The notes below the pieces were generated by a model, which was given only the letters and a program-made list of their open reading frames with translations, was not told where the DNA came from and did not search any database. 64,000 bases of DNA. It comes from Campanula takesimana. Taxonomy: Eukaryota; Streptophyta; Magnoliopsida; Asterales; Campanulaceae. The position numbers were made by a program, and so were the translations under genes. Within the stretch, counting starts at the first letter, position 1. Each line of letters begins with the position of its first letter. Positions 10,322 to 21,913 of this stretch are shown in pieces. Location: positions 1,302,001 through 1,366,000 of the forward strand of contig JAOWBW010000221.1 of NCBI GenBank assembly GCA_026119855.1. The letters are read 5' to 3'.

Positions 10322-10932
10322 CTCCCTCCGTCCCATTTTAAGAGTAAAAAAATGGGTGGGTTCAAGAATTAAGGAAAATGTGATGTGTTGTGAGTGTTGA
10401 TAGTTTGATATGAGAGAGAAAGTGGGGTAGAGAAGAGTTTGTGGATAATTGTTGTGAGTATGACATGTAGGAACCACTTTCCATTTTAGGATTTTGACTC
10501 TTAAAATGAGACACCCTTTAAGTAATTTTTTGACTTTTAAAATGAGACGGAAGGCGTATATACGAATAGGGAGACATTCTCCTATATTAAAACTAAGGAA
10601 TGGAGATCTCGATAGATTTTGCTTCCCTAAATCCAGTCCTAACCTTCTTATACTTCCTAGCTTCCTTTCCAAGCAAGGAAACTATTCATTGTACACTATA
10701 TATATATACGCCCTAGTCCACAAAATACGGGTAACGTATTCTTTGACTCTCAACTATTGTCAATTGATTAGCTCTCTTTCATATCCAGATTTTTACTCTC
10801 ACGCTGGATGGCCTTCGCCTGTAAAACCTCGACTAGTTTATGTTGTGTTCATTTTATTTCAGGCCATTAAAAAATTACTGAAATTATCCGAACCGTTGAA
10901 TCTAGGCTGGTCAAACATTTTTAGCATCATCA
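9977..10932 (+). mobile_element. Possible solo LTR
   Basis: Starts TGAGCATGCCTATAGG and ends TTTAGCATCATCA, with imperfect flanking pentamers taaat and taatt. A TATA-like actatatatatacg near 10694 followed by a transcribed-looking leader fits an LTR. A Stowaway is inserted inside. Without a second copy the borders are uncertain. Confidence 0.33.
10322..10556. mobile_element. Stowaway-like MITE
   Basis: CTCCCTCCGTCCCATTTTAA start, degenerate GAGACGGAAGGCG end, TA flanks at 10320-10321 and 10557-10558. A second inner end (aaaatgagacaccc) precedes it by about 40 bp. Closest relative in the window is 2949-3147. Confidence 0.72.
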
Positions 10933-10951
10933 TAATTATATTGGGGGAATA

Positions 10952-11223
10952 CTTTCTTCGTCCCATTTCAAATTGCAATTTTTTTTTTATTTTGAGTGTT
11001 GCACTTAGAATTGCAAAATCTTACAATGAAAAGTTTTTAATACTTTTTAATTAGTGAGACCCACTTCTCATACTAACATCAACTAACCCATTTACTATTC
11101 CCTACCCCACTTTCTTTTTCTTACTTAACTATCTACACTAACAACCCATCACATTTTTCATATTTTTCTTAATTTTCACGTCCAATTTAATTATTACAAT
11201 TTAAAATAGGACGGGGGAGAGCA
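10952..11223. mobile_element. Degenerate Stowaway-like MITE
   Basis: Starts CTTTCTTCGTCCCATTTCAA and ends aaaataggacgggggagag, with TA next to both ends. The interior (cacttctcatactaacatc, ctaccccactttc) resembles 11311-11576. Confidence 0.6.
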
Positions 11224-11310
11224 TACAAAAAGGCAATTTAAAGGTAGTGTGGTTGACAGTCGCATCAGTAGGGTCACTGCACCCTTACTCATCAAGACGT
11301 TAAATACTTA

Positions 11311-11576
11311 CTCCCTCCGTCCTTATTTACCTTAGAAAAATTGCCATTTTGGGTGTCCCCATTTACTTTACAAAATTCTAAAAATGAAAGTTTTTATTAC
11401 TTTTTAAATAGTGGGACCCATTTGTCATATTCACAACAACTATCCACTTACTTTTCTCTACCCCACTTTCTCTCTCCCACTCAACTATCTACACTCACAA
11501 CACATCAACTTTACAATCATTTTCTTAATTTTTATGCAAAACCTCATTTTTATAATGTAAATGGGGACGGAGGGAG
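11311..11576. mobile_element. Stowaway-like MITE
   Basis: CTCCCTCCGTCCTTATTTAC start, inverted ATGGGGACGGAGGGAG end, TA at 11309-11310 and 11577-11578. Confidence 0.82.
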
Positions 11577-11830
11577 TATTCCAAAGCTCCCCCAACCCGG
11601 ACTTGGACAAGAATGCTCTCTTATCTATCGATATATCATGCCTTGTTTCGGAGTGATCTCGTGGTGACCATGACTGGTAATTAAAACACGTGGGACCCAA
11701 CGAGATAGAGACGTCCGGTTCAGTTAGTTTGTAGACGACGCGCTACCCCCCTACGCGCTTCCCGACTGCCTAATTGGTTTACACTTTAGATACCGTTCTA
11801 GACATTTCTGGCCATAAAATTTTAAAAAAA
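11577..11830. other. Intergenic, nothing recognised
   Basis: Short moderately GC-rich stretch with no frame or repeat that I can assign. Confidence 0.5.
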
Positions 11831-11832
11831 TA

Positions 11833-11945
11833 CTCCCTCCGTCCCATCTTCTTTGTTAGGTAAATTGTATATAACAATAGTAAAGGTTTTCTTGAACTTA
11901 ATGATAATGACAAATATAAAATGAACCATAAAATAATTAATGGGG
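11833..11945. mobile_element. Truncated Stowaway-like MITE (left end only)
   Basis: TA followed by CTCCCTCCGTCCCATCTTCT. No inverted right end was found downstream, so it appears cut by the following LTR-like block. Confidence 0.45.
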
Positions 11946-12580
11946 CAAAAATAAGGATAAACTATAAATGCAGAATATTAAATCAAACTGGGCAATGAAT
12001 GAAGTCGAGTCTTGTGTTGGACACAATCTCCGCAAGAAGATATTTCCCCGCACTGGTGCTAACGGTCTGCGGCAATCTTCTCTCAAGATAAAACGACTTT
12101 ACAATCGTTAATAGAAGCACTTCAAATTAACGATTTCGGCGAACATAACAGTGTTTGATACTTCCAGACATTGAAGGAACTTATGCAACAAGATGATTCT
12201 ATCTTCTAACAGATGCCTTGAGAATTCTTTTGAATTATAACATAATTCCATTGAATTTAGTTAAGTATTTAACCGAGTTCGTTAACTCCGTTAAATATGT
12301 GCTCATCTACTTCTGAAGTGAAGAGAGAGTGATTTGTGTATGATTCACTTGAGAGTGAATGACTGAGGGAGGAAGTCAATCTGGTGGAGGGCTTTAAATA
12401 GGTATTGCAGAGATGGGGGTGCCTTTTGGGAAAAGGCATAAATGGTGGCTGGTGGGTTCTGGGCCGTTGGATCAGATCTAGGATGGAGGGCTCAGATCTA
12501 CTGGGTCAACCAGCAACCGACCCACCCTTTCCAAACAGACGCGGGTCACCCCATTACCCAGACCGAACCGGCGCAACCCA

Positions 12581-12728
12581 CACATGAACCGAGCCATGGG
12601 TCGGACCACCATCGAGCCCACCTTGGACAAAAATTTAAGCTCCACAGCCGCCCCAACCAACACATGAACCGAGCCATGGGTCGGACCACCATCGAGCCCA
12701 CCTTGGACAAAAATTTAAGCTCCACAGC
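12581..12728. repeat. 80-bp-period tandem duplication
   Basis: The stretch from cacatgaaccgagccatggg to ctccacagc (68 bp) occurs at 12581 and again, identical, at 12661. Confidence 0.95.
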
Positions 12729-12750
12729 TCCCAGCGACCGAAGTGCAAAG

Positions 12751-13524
12751 TAGGGGTGTTCACGGTCCGGTCCGGTCCGGTTTTTGTCTAAATTTTACAA
12801 AACCGAGACCGGACCAATAGTGCGGTTCTGTACAAATTTAGAACCAGGACCAGACCAATAATTTTCAGAACCGATGTCATTGGTCCGGTTCCGGTCCGGT
12901 TCTACGGTTCTACCTATATACAAAATTTTGGTTCGAACCAATGGAACCTTCAAGCCACATTGTTGGGTTTCTTGATGCGTTGGTACTAGCACGAAGCTCA
13001 TTTGCGAATTCAAGAGCCTAAAACAATCAAAAGAACTTTCAAGTGATTCAAAAAATTAGAAGCACCCTATTTCCTACTAATCAGAACCACAACAATGATT
13101 ACCCATGATTTCTTATAATCGGACTTCTTGTTAAATATGCATGCCATTCAGAACTACAATAATGATTTCCTTCAATTTGTCTTCTAGTTAAACATGAATG
13201 CCCATTCAGTAATTTTCCATTATCATCCACTCAGAGAATACAATTTCAGTTTCGCAACGATGTTCTACGGTTCTACCTATATGCAAATTTTTTGTTCTAT
13301 CTATATATATATTATGAACATATATTATACTATATATATGAATGATTGGTCCGGTCCGGTCCAGAAACGTGTATATTTTTTAAAAAATCAGGACCGGACC
13401 CATTAACCGGTTCTATAGGATTTTGGAACCAGAACCGAACCACTATTGGTTCGGTCCGGTTTTTATTGGTTCGGTCCGGTTCTATTGGTCCGGTCCGGTT
13501 CCTACTTTTTTTTGCACAGCCCTA
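12751..13524. mobile_element. Non-autonomous hAT element (774 bp)
   Basis: Exact 8-bp duplication gtgcaaag at 12743-12750 and 13525-13532. Inverted ends are TAGGGGTGTTCA and, read inward from the right, TAGGGCTGTGCA. Dense GGTCCGGTCC repeats crowd both subterminal regions, the usual hAT transposase binding sites. There is no coding capacity, so a transposase must come from elsewhere. Confidence 0.93.
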
Positions 13525-14515
13525 GTGCAAAGTGCGCCTTAAATAATTCAATTTATTATTAAAACGCAAGGTTCCGTATAGCAAATAAATAAAATTTATT
13601 AAGACACAGGCAGTGTCATTCCTTAACACTATTACAAGCGCTTAACACACATTCACACATGTACACTAAAAAACACGAGTTGAATTTTTTACCTTTTCGT
13701 CCCCAACCTATATTTTTTTCCTTTTCGTCCTCAATGTATGTATTCATGAGTTTATTTCGTCCTTCCGTCATATTACCGTTTAAATCTCAGTTAAATCTAG
13801 TGACGTGGCAAGTAATGTCACTCTTTTGGCTTATGTGGGCATTGTATCATGAAAAGTTGTTGAGGTAGAACTATAAGACCATCTACAATAGATTAAACAA
13901 CATTTTCCATTCAACACCCACTTTATCACTCCACATCATCTTTTCTCTCTTCCAACTCATCAATTCAACACTCATTCAACTTTACACCCTACAATGGTTT
14001 GTTTAATGCCTCATTCAACACCCTTCCCACTCATCATCCTATACCCCACCACTTAAATTTATTTTCTATTCTTTAAATAAATATGAGGGTTTTTTGAGTA
14101 TTGAAATGGTTATTATTGTGATCCATTTCATTAAAATGATATTTTTTTTTGTATCCAAATCAAATGAAACTTTGCATCTATTTATAGAGAAAAAAAATAT
14201 GAATTTTGGTGTATTTTTTTTTAAAAAATCATTTACTGTAAAATAATTGAGCTGAAATAATTGGGATGAGAAATTAAATCCGAAATTCCAAGAACCAATG
14301 GGTGAATGCCAAGTGTCACAACCAGAAAAAAAGAAAAAAAACCCGCCTGGTTCGCAAGCGACGCGCCTTGTCTGGCGCGTGTTCTGCACGCGCCTGGCGT
14401 GCCCAATGCCGAGGCGCCACGTGGCAAAGTCGGCAGGCCCAAAACCCATTCAACTGGTGTTGAATCCATTCAACACCAAACCTATTCAACACCTCCTTCA
14501 ACTCCCCATTGCATC

Positions 14516-15928
14516 TGTTGGGTATGCTTACTTCTTAACCTTCCTATTTTTGTTAGAAATGATTGATACCATCACCTAAGAGTATTTTATGGACTTTAGA
14601 ACCCTATGTAAGAAGTTTTATAACTTCATTTTTAGCATAGTCCATTTTGTCGTATATGCTTAGAATATAGGACTTGGAGCGAAGGAATGAAGATCTTAGC
14701 AACTGTGGTTACTGCGCAGGACTCTCTGCGCAGGACATCACTGCGCAGGTCTCCTCTGCGCAGCATTCTACCTTGCTCAGTTTTCAATGCATTCAGATCA
14801 CCAAACTTGGAAAGCTCTCAGAAGATGTACGCTTAGTTGTGCATAAACGACAAATCCTGCACAGTCAGCAGATCCAATGGTGGAGACGCGCTCAAGAGAA
14901 ATATTTCAAATGAAGACAGCTGTCAACCTTCTAGAAGAAGCTTTTGAATTTTGCCTTCATGCTCAGTCTCCAACGGCTCTATAACACCTGCGCACCAATC
15001 ACTTTGTGCCAGGTCATCAACCTTGATCAGAGCTCCAACGGCTATAAAGGACACCTGCGCATCACCCCCATTGTGCCAGCTCATCGTCCTTGCTCAGAGC
15101 ACCAACGGCTAGTTTTAAGCTCTCTGCTATAAATAGCCTGATCATCTTCATTTCCAAGTTGCTAGAGTTTGTGCTTACAAGTATTCCTGAAGTTCTGAAG
15201 TTTGCTGCTTACTATTCCCAGATTCAAGAACAACCTTCAAACCTTCATACCTTCAAACTCCTGCCCAGATCCTAAGCCTTATATCACCAGAATTCTTCGT
15301 GCTCTTCATCTCTTAGATTCATAGAGCCCAGAATTTCTGACACACACACACCTCTTGAAGCTTCGATCATATAGATCTTACTTCTTGAGAAACTCCGGTT
15401 TAGTCTAGGATTTGCTCTTCATTGATTAGATTTTGATTTGAGTTTTGATTCATTGTAATCTTGTAAAAGCTCCTCATATCAATATATATCTCATTAGAAA
15501 ATCCAAGACTAACCATCTTGGTAGAGGACGTAGATCTTTCATCGATCGAACCTCTCCAAATAGCTTGTTCATTATTTATGCTATTTACTTCCAGCTTAGT
15601 TATTTCTGAATTACTGCTTTGTTTGATCTTACCAGATTGTTGCTATTGCTGCTGTGTTTGTTATTGCCTATTGCCTTAGAATCCGATTTTATCCAACAGT
15701 TTAGCCAAATCTTAGCGCGTGCGTTTTTACCCTGCGCAGTATACCCTGCGCAGTGTTGCTTTAATTTTCCGCTGTGCATTTCACACTCTGCGCGCTATAC
15801 TTAGCTTATTTGAGAACTGTGCGCATAAGCCATTGATTTGCAAAAAGGGTTTGAAAAGAATTTTAAAAACGCTATTCACCCCCCCCTCTAGCATTTTTCA
15901 TACCCTTGTTGCCCCTCTGGGACCAACA
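14516..15928 (+). repeat. 5' LTR of the Sirevirus-like element
   Basis: Starts TGTTGGGTATGC and ends GGGACCAACA. It contains four closely spaced CTGCGCAG motifs (about 14713-14764), further TGCGCA copies (14990, 15056, 15731, 15744) and a TATA box at 15128. Identical in length to the 3' LTR, with 5 substitutions. Confidence 0.97.
15128..15135 (+). promoter_or_regulatory. LTR TATA box
   Basis: tataaata within gctataaatagcc; it would place the transcription start near 15160. The copy in the 3' LTR is at 25615. Confidence 0.7.
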
Positions 15929-15930
15929 AG

Positions 15931-15942
15931 TGGTATCAGAGC
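15931..15942 (+). other. Primer-binding site (initiator tRNA-Met type)
   Basis: TGGTATCAGAGC two bases after the 5' LTR, complementary to the 3' end of plant initiator methionine tRNA. Confidence 0.92.
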
Positions 15943-16002
15943 AAACACCTTCATTAAACTTGCGTTGTCTATCAAGCTTAACAGCTTGGGTGCCGATTCA
16001 AG

Positions 16003-18288
16003 ATGGCTTCAAAATCTTGGGCAATGGCTAACTATTCACATGTCCCAGTGCTGAATGAAGATCACTTCGAAATCTGGAAGCACTGCATGCTCACTCATTT
16101 TTCTTCTATCGACGAGATCCTCCACGACATCGTTCTTGAAGGACCCTACATTCCTATGAAGGCTAATCCTGATGCTGCTACAAATAAGGAGAATCCTACC
16201 ATCAAGAAAAACAAGGAGGAATGGACTGATGAAGAAAAGAAATGGGTTGGATATGATGGAAGAGCAAGGAACATCATTCTTAGCACTCTAGACCTCTCCA
16301 CGCACAATCAAATTGTAAGCGGTGGAACTGCAAAGGAACTATGGGATGCTATTGAAGGATATGTAAATGGAGACAAAGTAAGCAAGGAAAACAAAAGATT
16401 TGTGGTGCAAAGAAAATTCAACTGCTTCATGAGAAAAGATGGTGAAACCTTGAGACAAACCTATGATCGCTTCTGTGCTGTTGTAAACTCTTGTAAATCT
16501 CTTGGAACTACTTTCACTAATAAAGAAGTCAATTCTCAATTCTTAGATGCGCTACGTTCCAGATATGTGCACAAAGCAAGTCATCTGGAAGATTCTGGAT
16601 TTCTAGATACTTGGCCTCTGCGCAGCTTATACGCTAACTTAAAAGTGTATGAGCTAAAGCTTGATCGAATCGACGAAACTGAAGGCAAAGGAAAGCTTGT
16701 TTCCTATGTTGCGCAAAAGGAACCTGCGCCTACTCAAACCTCAGACAAAGTCTCTACTTCCTCTTTACTCGAAATGGATGATGATGATTTCGCTATGTTC
16801 GTTAAGCGATTCCAAAAATTCAGGAAATTCTCTAAACCTGGATCCTCTAGCAAACCACCTGCTAAATTCTCTCGTGGCAGAGACTCAAAGAAAGATGAAG
16901 AATTGGTCTGCTACAACTGCAGAAAGCCCGGTCATTTTGCTTCAAAATGTCCCACTCCAAAATATGAGTACATGAAGAGGAATATTGCGCAAAGATCATC
17001 AAGGCAGCGCGGGATGATTGCTGAAGAAGACTGCGCAGAAAAGGAACTGAAGACTTGGATAGAGACTGACACTGAAGACAGTGATGATGATGACTCTGAG
17101 GATGGACTGCTCTGCTTGATGGCAAATGCTGATGCTGATAGCGATTCAGACAATGATCAAGATGCGGACACAAAGACTGCGCCAAGAACAAAGAAGAAAG
17201 GTCCCACTATCACTGAACTGGTGGAAATGGGACATCTGACTCCAAGCAGACAGAATGACAAGTACTTGTTTGCCAGAGCAGACCTATCAAAGAAATTTGT
17301 AGCTGCACCCTCACGCAAAGAATCTCTTGAAATTCCTGCTGAAATTGTAATAGAAAAGAATGACTCTGCTGCTGAGCGCGAGTCTATTTTTCAGCAAGCT
17401 GAAAAGGTAATCAAGAAATTTAACTCTATGAAAGAAGCAGTGGATTTATCAATTGGAGAAATTTCACAGCTTAAGACGGAGAAAACTCTTTTAAAATCTG
17501 AGATCACCCTCCTTAAGGAGCAGATTAAAAGCATGACTCCTCTTACTGAAAAGAACCGTTTTCTCACAGATCAAAATGAGCTATTTAAAGTAAGAAACGA
17601 AGAATTGGCTGCTCAAGTAGCTGATCTCACAAAGATCACTAATGAGTGGACCAAATCTCGTGTCACTATGGACCAAATTCTAGAATCCCAAAAAGCTAGT
17701 GGAGACAAGGAAGGCTTGGGATTCTCAACTAGTGATAACTTTAAATGCGCAGTTTGCTCTGAAAAGGAAAAGGAATTTACACCACAGCAAACTATTGAAA
17801 TTCCTAAAGCAAAGCATTCTGCTTCAATGGGTAAAGGACAGGAGAAAGTCCAGAGACTAAATTTCCATTATGTCTACCCAAAGAAGCAAACTGGAAAAGC
17901 CAAGGGTAAGGCTAAAGTTGAACCTGCGCATGACAACTCATATTCTGACTATGGTTGCGCTTCAACCTCGAATGTCAAAACTGCGCAAAAGGGTCATGCG
18001 CATGAAAGCCATGCGCCCCAACGCCAGATGCGCATTCTTAAGAAAAGCGCACCCAAACCTCAGAAAATGATATTTGTCAAAGCAAGTTCATCTGCTCCAG
18101 TAAAGAATGCTGCGCCAAAGAAAAGTAAAGAGTTTGTAAAAACCCAATCTATAAGTGGCTTTCATCATTGTGTTGTGTGTGATGGTTTAGGTCACAAGAC
18201 TGCAGAATGCCTTTTGCGATTTGCTCCTAATGCCAAGGGACGTAAAAATCCTAAGGTCAGACAGGAGTGGGTTGTCAAAAGTTGCTAA
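16003..18288 (+). CDS. gag: Gag polyprotein of the Sirevirus-like element
   Basis: A 761-residue structural protein that forms the cytoplasmic particle and packages element RNA. The N-terminal ~230 residues are the copia Gag region (opening MASKSWAMANYSHVP). A CX2CX4HX4C zinc knuckle (CYNCRKPGHFASKC) begins at residue 303. An acidic Ser/Asp-rich stretch follows, then a leucine-heptad coiled coil around residues 475-555, and a second zinc knuckle (CVVCDGLGHKTAEC) begins at residue 723. Gag this long, with a coiled coil, is a Sirevirus feature. A TQT core at about residue 244-246 resembles dynein light chain 8-binding motifs reported for Sirevirus Gag, but that is inference. The frame ends in TAA; pol lies in another frame. 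Alanine and arginine codons are often embedded in TGCGC. Confidence 0.93.
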   Translation: MASKSWAMANYSHVPVLNEDHFEIWKHCMLTHFSSIDEILHDIVLEGPYIPMKANPDAATNKENPTIKKNKEEWTDEEKKWVGYDGRARNIILSTLDLSTHNQIVSGGTAKELWDAIEGYVNGDKVSKENKRFVVQRKFNCFMRKDGETLRQTYDRFCAVVNSCKSLGTTFTNKEVNSQFLDALRSRYVHKASHLEDSGFLDTWPLRSLYANLKVYELKLDRIDETEGKGKLVSYVAQKEPAPTQTSDKVSTSSLLEMDDDDFAMFVKRFQKFRKFSKPGSSSKPPAKFSRGRDSKKDEELVCYNCRKPGHFASKCPTPKYEYMKRNIAQRSSRQRGMIAEEDCAEKELKTWIETDTEDSDDDDSEDGLLCLMANADADSDSDNDQDADTKTAPRTKKKGPTITELVEMGHLTPSRQNDKYLFARADLSKKFVAAPSRKESLEIPAEIVIEKNDSAAERESIFQQAEKVIKKFNSMKEAVDLSIGEISQLKTEKTLLKSEITLLKEQIKSMTPLTEKNRFLTDQNELFKVRNEELAAQVADLTKITNEWTKSRVTMDQILESQKASGDKEGLGFSTSDNFKCAVCSEKEKEFTPQQTIEIPKAKHSASMGKGQEKVQRLNFHYVYPKKQTGKAKGKAKVEPAHDNSYSDYGCASTSNVKTAQKGHAHESHAPQRQMRILKKSAPKPQKMIFVKASSSAPVKNAAPKKSKEFVKTQSISGFHHCVVCDGLGHKTAECLLRFAPNAKGRKNPKVRQEWVVKSC

Positions 18289-18325
18289 CTCTAGGACCCA
18301 AGAATAAAGGGGACCTGCGTTCTTA

Positions 18326-21300
18326 ATGTCTATCTTTCAGGTCTCCTGCTTTACTGCGCACTCTTCACAACCTAAAGCGCATATATGGTATCTCGACAGT
18401 GGATGTTCTAGACACATGACTGGAGATGTCACAGCTCTTGAAGATGTGCATGAAGGAAGAGGTCCCTCAGTAACTTTTGGTGATAACAACAAAGGGCACA
18501 TAGTTGGATATGGAAGAATCAGAAAAGATAAAGTGTGCATTGAGAAAGTTGCACTCGTAGAAGGACTCAAGCACAACCTGCTATCCATATCTCAATTCTG
18601 CGACAAAGGTTTGGAATGTCATTTCACTGCTACGCCTGCTACGCACTGCTACATCAAAGATGGCATATCCGGACTAACTTTGCTCACAGGGACTCGTAAG
18701 ACTAATGTTTACATTATTGATCTTACTGCTATAAATTCTATCACTAATCTCTGTTTTGTAGCAAAGAATGTTAGTGAAAGCAGCTGGCTATGGCATAAGC
18801 GCTTAAGTCATTTGAACTTCAAATATTTGGCCAAGCTTGGAAGGGAAAATCTTGTCAAAGGACTTCCCAAAGTAGCTGACCATCATGATAGAAAATGCGC
18901 AGCATGCCAGCTCGGTAAACAACCTAAGCAGTCTTTCTCCAGCAAGATTGCTTCCTCAACTTCCAAATGTTTACAACTGCTACACATGGATCTGTTTGGA
19001 CCGGTCACCACCGCAAGCATTGGAGGAAACAAATATACCTTAGTCGTGGTGGATGACTACTCAAGATACACATGGGTCGAAATGATGATATCCAAAGATG
19101 ACTGCTATGATATCTTGACTGCGCTATTTCGAAAGCTCCAAACTCAAAAAGAAGACGACATCGTGAGTGTTCGATCAGACAATGGAACTGAATTCAAGAA
19201 TAACGGTGTTGCTCAATACTGCGATGACCATGGAATTGATCACAATTTCTCTGCTGCTGGAGTTCCTCAACAAAATGGCGTTGTGGAAAGAAAGAATCGC
19301 ACGTTGATTGAGGCTGGAAAAACAATGATAGCAGAAGCTAAGCTTCCAAAGTATTTCTGGGGAGAAGCTGTCAACACTGCTTGCTTTACTCAGAATAGAT
19401 CCCTCATCAACAAAGCCTACAACAAGACTCCATATGAGCTATGGAGAGGAAGAGCGCCCAACATTGCTTTCTTCAAGATCTTTGGCTGCAAATGCTATAT
19501 CCTCTACAATGGCAAAGATCATAGAGGTAAATTCGACGCCAAAGCTGATGAAGGTATTTTCGTTGGGTATGCCAAACATTCTAAAGCTTTTCGTGTTTTT
19601 AATAGAACTACTCTAGTAATTGTAGAATCTGTACATGTTACTTTTGATGAGCATCCTCTCCTTGAGCCACATTTGGCTCCAAATGATTCTGATGATTCTG
19701 CGGAGCATGTTGAGACAGGTACGCAGCCTCAAACTACACCTGCGCAGGATGTTGATCAAGAAAATCAAAACCAGAATCAAGCAAGTCCATCGCATGCGCA
19801 TACACCCGATGCTGCGCCAGAAGTGACAACTCCTGATGCGCAAACTCCACCTCCTGCGCATGATGTTTCTCCACTTCAGCAAATCACTTTCGATGACCTT
19901 GATGCTGGAGCAAATGAAGTACCCATTGAAGATCTTCGTATTCCTACCACTCAACCTAACTTACCCCCCGAGGTTCGTGAAGTTAGAGATCATCCAACTT
20001 CAAACATCATTGGTGATCTCAATGTAGGGGTTCGTACTAGGAGAGCATCAAACTTTGATGATGAATATCACTCCTTTATCTCACAAATCGAACCAAAGAA
20101 GATTGATGAAGCGCTCCAAGATTCAAGCTGGGTTACTGCTATGCAAGAAGAGCTTAACCAATTTGAGCGCTGCAAGGTTTGGACTTTGGTACCCAGACCC
20201 CATAACCAAGGAGTTATCGGTACAAAATGGGTATTCAGAAACAAGATGGATGAGAATGGAAGCATCACCAGAAACAAAGCAAGGCTAGTTGCGCAAGGCT
20301 ATAGGCAAGAGGAAGGAATCGACTACGACGAAACATTTGCGCCTGTAGCAAGACTTGAAGCTATAAGAATTTTCTTAGCTTATGCATCTCACAAGAAATT
20401 CAAGCTTTATCAAATGGATGTGAAAAGCGCATTTCTCAACGGCGAACTCCAAGAGACGGTCTACGTAGCACAACCTCCCGGTTTCGAAGATAGCAAATTT
20501 CCAAATCACGTCTTCAAACTTCAAAAAGCTTTGTATGGACTTAAGCAAGCTCCAAGAGCATGGTACGATACCCTATCAAAATTCCTGCTAGAGAAAGGCT
20601 TTAAGCGCGGTAAAATCGACACAACTCTTTTTATTGCTAAGTATGATGATCATTCTTTACTTGTTCAAATTTATGTCGATGATATTATATTTGGTTCTAC
20701 TAATGAGTTACTTTGTAAGCGCTTCGAGAAGCTCATGAAAAGCAAGTTTGAAATGAGCATGATGGGAGAACTCACTTTCTTCCTCGGGCTTCAAATCAAA
20801 CAATTGAATGATGGCATCTTCATAAATCAAGCCAAATACACAAGGGACTTAATCAAGAAATTTGGACTTGAAAATGCTAAAGCATACGACACTCCAATGG
20901 CTACTGGCAATAAGCTTGACAAAGACTTAAAAGGTAAGAAAGTTGATCAAACTTTATATCGAGGTATGATTGGCTCTCTTCTTTATCTTACTGCAAGTAG
21001 GCCAGATATTATGTTTAGTGTTTGTGTCTGTGCGCGCTATCAAGCGGACCCTAGAGAAGCGCACTTAGCTGCTGTTAAACGCATTATTCGTTATCTTTCT
21101 GGAACTGTTAACCTTGGACTTTGGTACACCAAAGATTCGAATTTCGATTTGCTAGGTTATTCAGACGCAGACTACGCAACATGCTCAATAGACAGGAAGA
21201 GCACAAGTGGGACTTGTCATTTCCTTGGAAATCGACTTGTTGCGTGGGCAAGCAAGAAACAAGCTGCTGTGTCCATTTCCACTACTGAAGCTGAATACAT

Positions 21301-21616
21301 TGCTGCTGGAAGCTGCTGCTGTCAAATCCTTTGGATGAAGCAACAACTAGTGGACTACGGAATTAATGAAGGGAATTGTCCAATTTTCTGCGATAATATG
21401 TCCACTATAGCAGTATCAAACAATCCCGTTATGCATTCAAAGACAAAGCACATCGACATCAAATATCATTTTCTCAAGGACCACGTGGAAAAAGGAAACA
21501 TTCATTTAGAGCACGTGGGCACAGATAATCAAATTGCTGATATCCTCACAAAGGCTCTTGATGCAAAGAGATTCATCTTCTTGAGAGGAGAAATGGGTAT
21601 GCTAGAACTCAGATAA
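18326..21616 (+). CDS. pol: Pol polyprotein (protease, integrase, reverse transcriptase, RNase H)
   Basis: 1096 residues in copia order. The aspartic protease has the DSG triad in [13 protein letters not shown] (residues ~21-33). A GAG-pre-integrase HHCC zinc module (WHKRLSHLN...CAACQLGK) follows. The integrase core shows the DDE residues in [16 protein letters not shown] and the glutamate of [11 protein letters not shown]. The RVT_2 reverse transcriptase has KARLVAQGY and the catalytic YVDD near residue 781. The RNase H has SDADYA and STTEAEYIA, and ends near ADILTKAL. Between integrase and RT is a Pro/Ala/His-rich linker full of GCGCA. Pol is in the +1 frame relative to gag, and its frame opens only after a TAA at 18305-18307, so expression needs something other than a simple single frameshift. 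The first ATG is used as start by default. Confidence 0.93.
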   Translation: MSIFQVSCFTAHSSQPKAHIWYLDSGCSRHMTGDVTALEDVHEGRGPSVTFGDNNKGHIVGYGRIRKDKVCIEKVALVEGLKHNLLSISQFCDKGLECHFTATPATHCYIKDGISGLTLLTGTRKTNVYIIDLTAINSITNLCFVAKNVSESSWLWHKRLSHLNFKYLAKLGRENLVKGLPKVADHHDRKCAACQLGKQPKQSFSSKIASSTSKCLQLLHMDLFGPVTTASIGGNKYTLVVVDDYSRYTWVEMMISKDDCYDILTALFRKLQTQKEDDIVSVRSDNGTEFKNNGVAQYCDDHGIDHNFSAAGVPQQNGVVERKNRTLIEAGKTMIAEAKLPKYFWGEAVNTACFTQNRSLINKAYNKTPYELWRGRAPNIAFFKIFGCKCYILYNGKDHRGKFDAKADEGIFVGYAKHSKAFRVFNRTTLVIVESVHVTFDEHPLLEPHLAPNDSDDSAEHVETGTQPQTTPAQDVDQENQNQNQASPSHAHTPDAAPEVTTPDAQTPPPAHDVSPLQQITFDDLDAGANEVPIEDLRIPTTQPNLPPEVREVRDHPTSNIIGDLNVGVRTRRASNFDDEYHSFISQIEPKKIDEALQDSSWVTAMQEELNQFERCKVWTLVPRPHNQGVIGTKWVFRNKMDENGSITRNKARLVAQGYRQEEGIDYDETFAPVARLEAIRIFLAYASHKKFKLYQMDVKSAFLNGELQETVYVAQPPGFEDSKFPNHVFKLQKALYGLKQAPRAWYDTLSKFLLEKGFKRGKIDTTLFIAKYDDHSLLVQIYVDDIIFGSTNELLCKRFEKLMKSKFEMSMMGELTFFLGLQIKQLNDGIFINQAKYTRDLIKKFGLENAKAYDTPMATGNKLDKDLKGKKVDQTLYRGMIGSLLYLTASRPDIMFSVCVCARYQADPREAHLAAVKRIIRYLSGTVNLGLWYTKDSNFDLLGYSDADYATCSIDRKSTSGTCHFLGNRLVAWASKKQAAVSISTTEAEYIAAGSCCCQILWMKQQLVDYGINEGNCPIFCDNMSTIAVSNNPVMHSKTKHIDIKYHFLKDHVEKGNIHLEHVGTDNQIADILTKALDAKRFIFLRGEMGMLELR

Positions 21617-21913
21617 TTTGTCCATATGATTTGTTATTACTAACAATCTTGTGTTTGGTTGATAAGTATTCGTATAGGTAAAATTTCGTGCATATAGGCA
21701 ACTCCTGCGCAACATTGTACTGCGCAGTAATTCATTTGCGCATGAAACTAGTGAGATTTAAAGAATCTATTACGCTACCTAAAGCTCTGCGCATGACTTT
21801 AACATGCGCAAATTCTTCGTGGATCGCAGAACTCTTTCTACTTTCTACAAGGATGGGAGTTAGATATTGCTGCGCTACAAAAAGACGCAGTAGGACGCAA
21901 AATCATCAATCTT
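21617..21913 (+). other. Pol-ORF3 spacer
   Basis: About 300 bp without an intact pol or ORF3 frame, containing at least six TGCGCA/GCGCA motifs. A 98-codon frame (from 21688) runs into ORF3 in another phase and looks incidental. Confidence 0.6.

Larger units (their letters stand above)
11946..13667 (-). other. Probable LTR remnant split by a hAT element
   Basis: The parts 11946-12742 and 13533-13667 read as one non-coding block once the hAT element is removed. A minus-strand TATA-like ctatttaaagccc lies near 12395. The block contains an 80-bp-period tandem duplication (12581-12728). It resembles a minus-strand copia LTR, but its ends were not located. Confidence 0.3.

Noticed and set aside
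10094..10672. 192-codon minus-strand ORF
   Set aside because: Runs through an LTR-like block and a Stowaway MITE; no domain.
14298..14579. Overlapping ORFs around 14.3-14.6 kb
   Set aside because: Located in the GC-rich interior of an inverted-repeat MITE and crossing into the LTR; open in several frames at once.
14674..14913. 79-codon ORF repeated at 25161-25400
   Set aside because: Both are the same LTR sequence; the frame is incidental.
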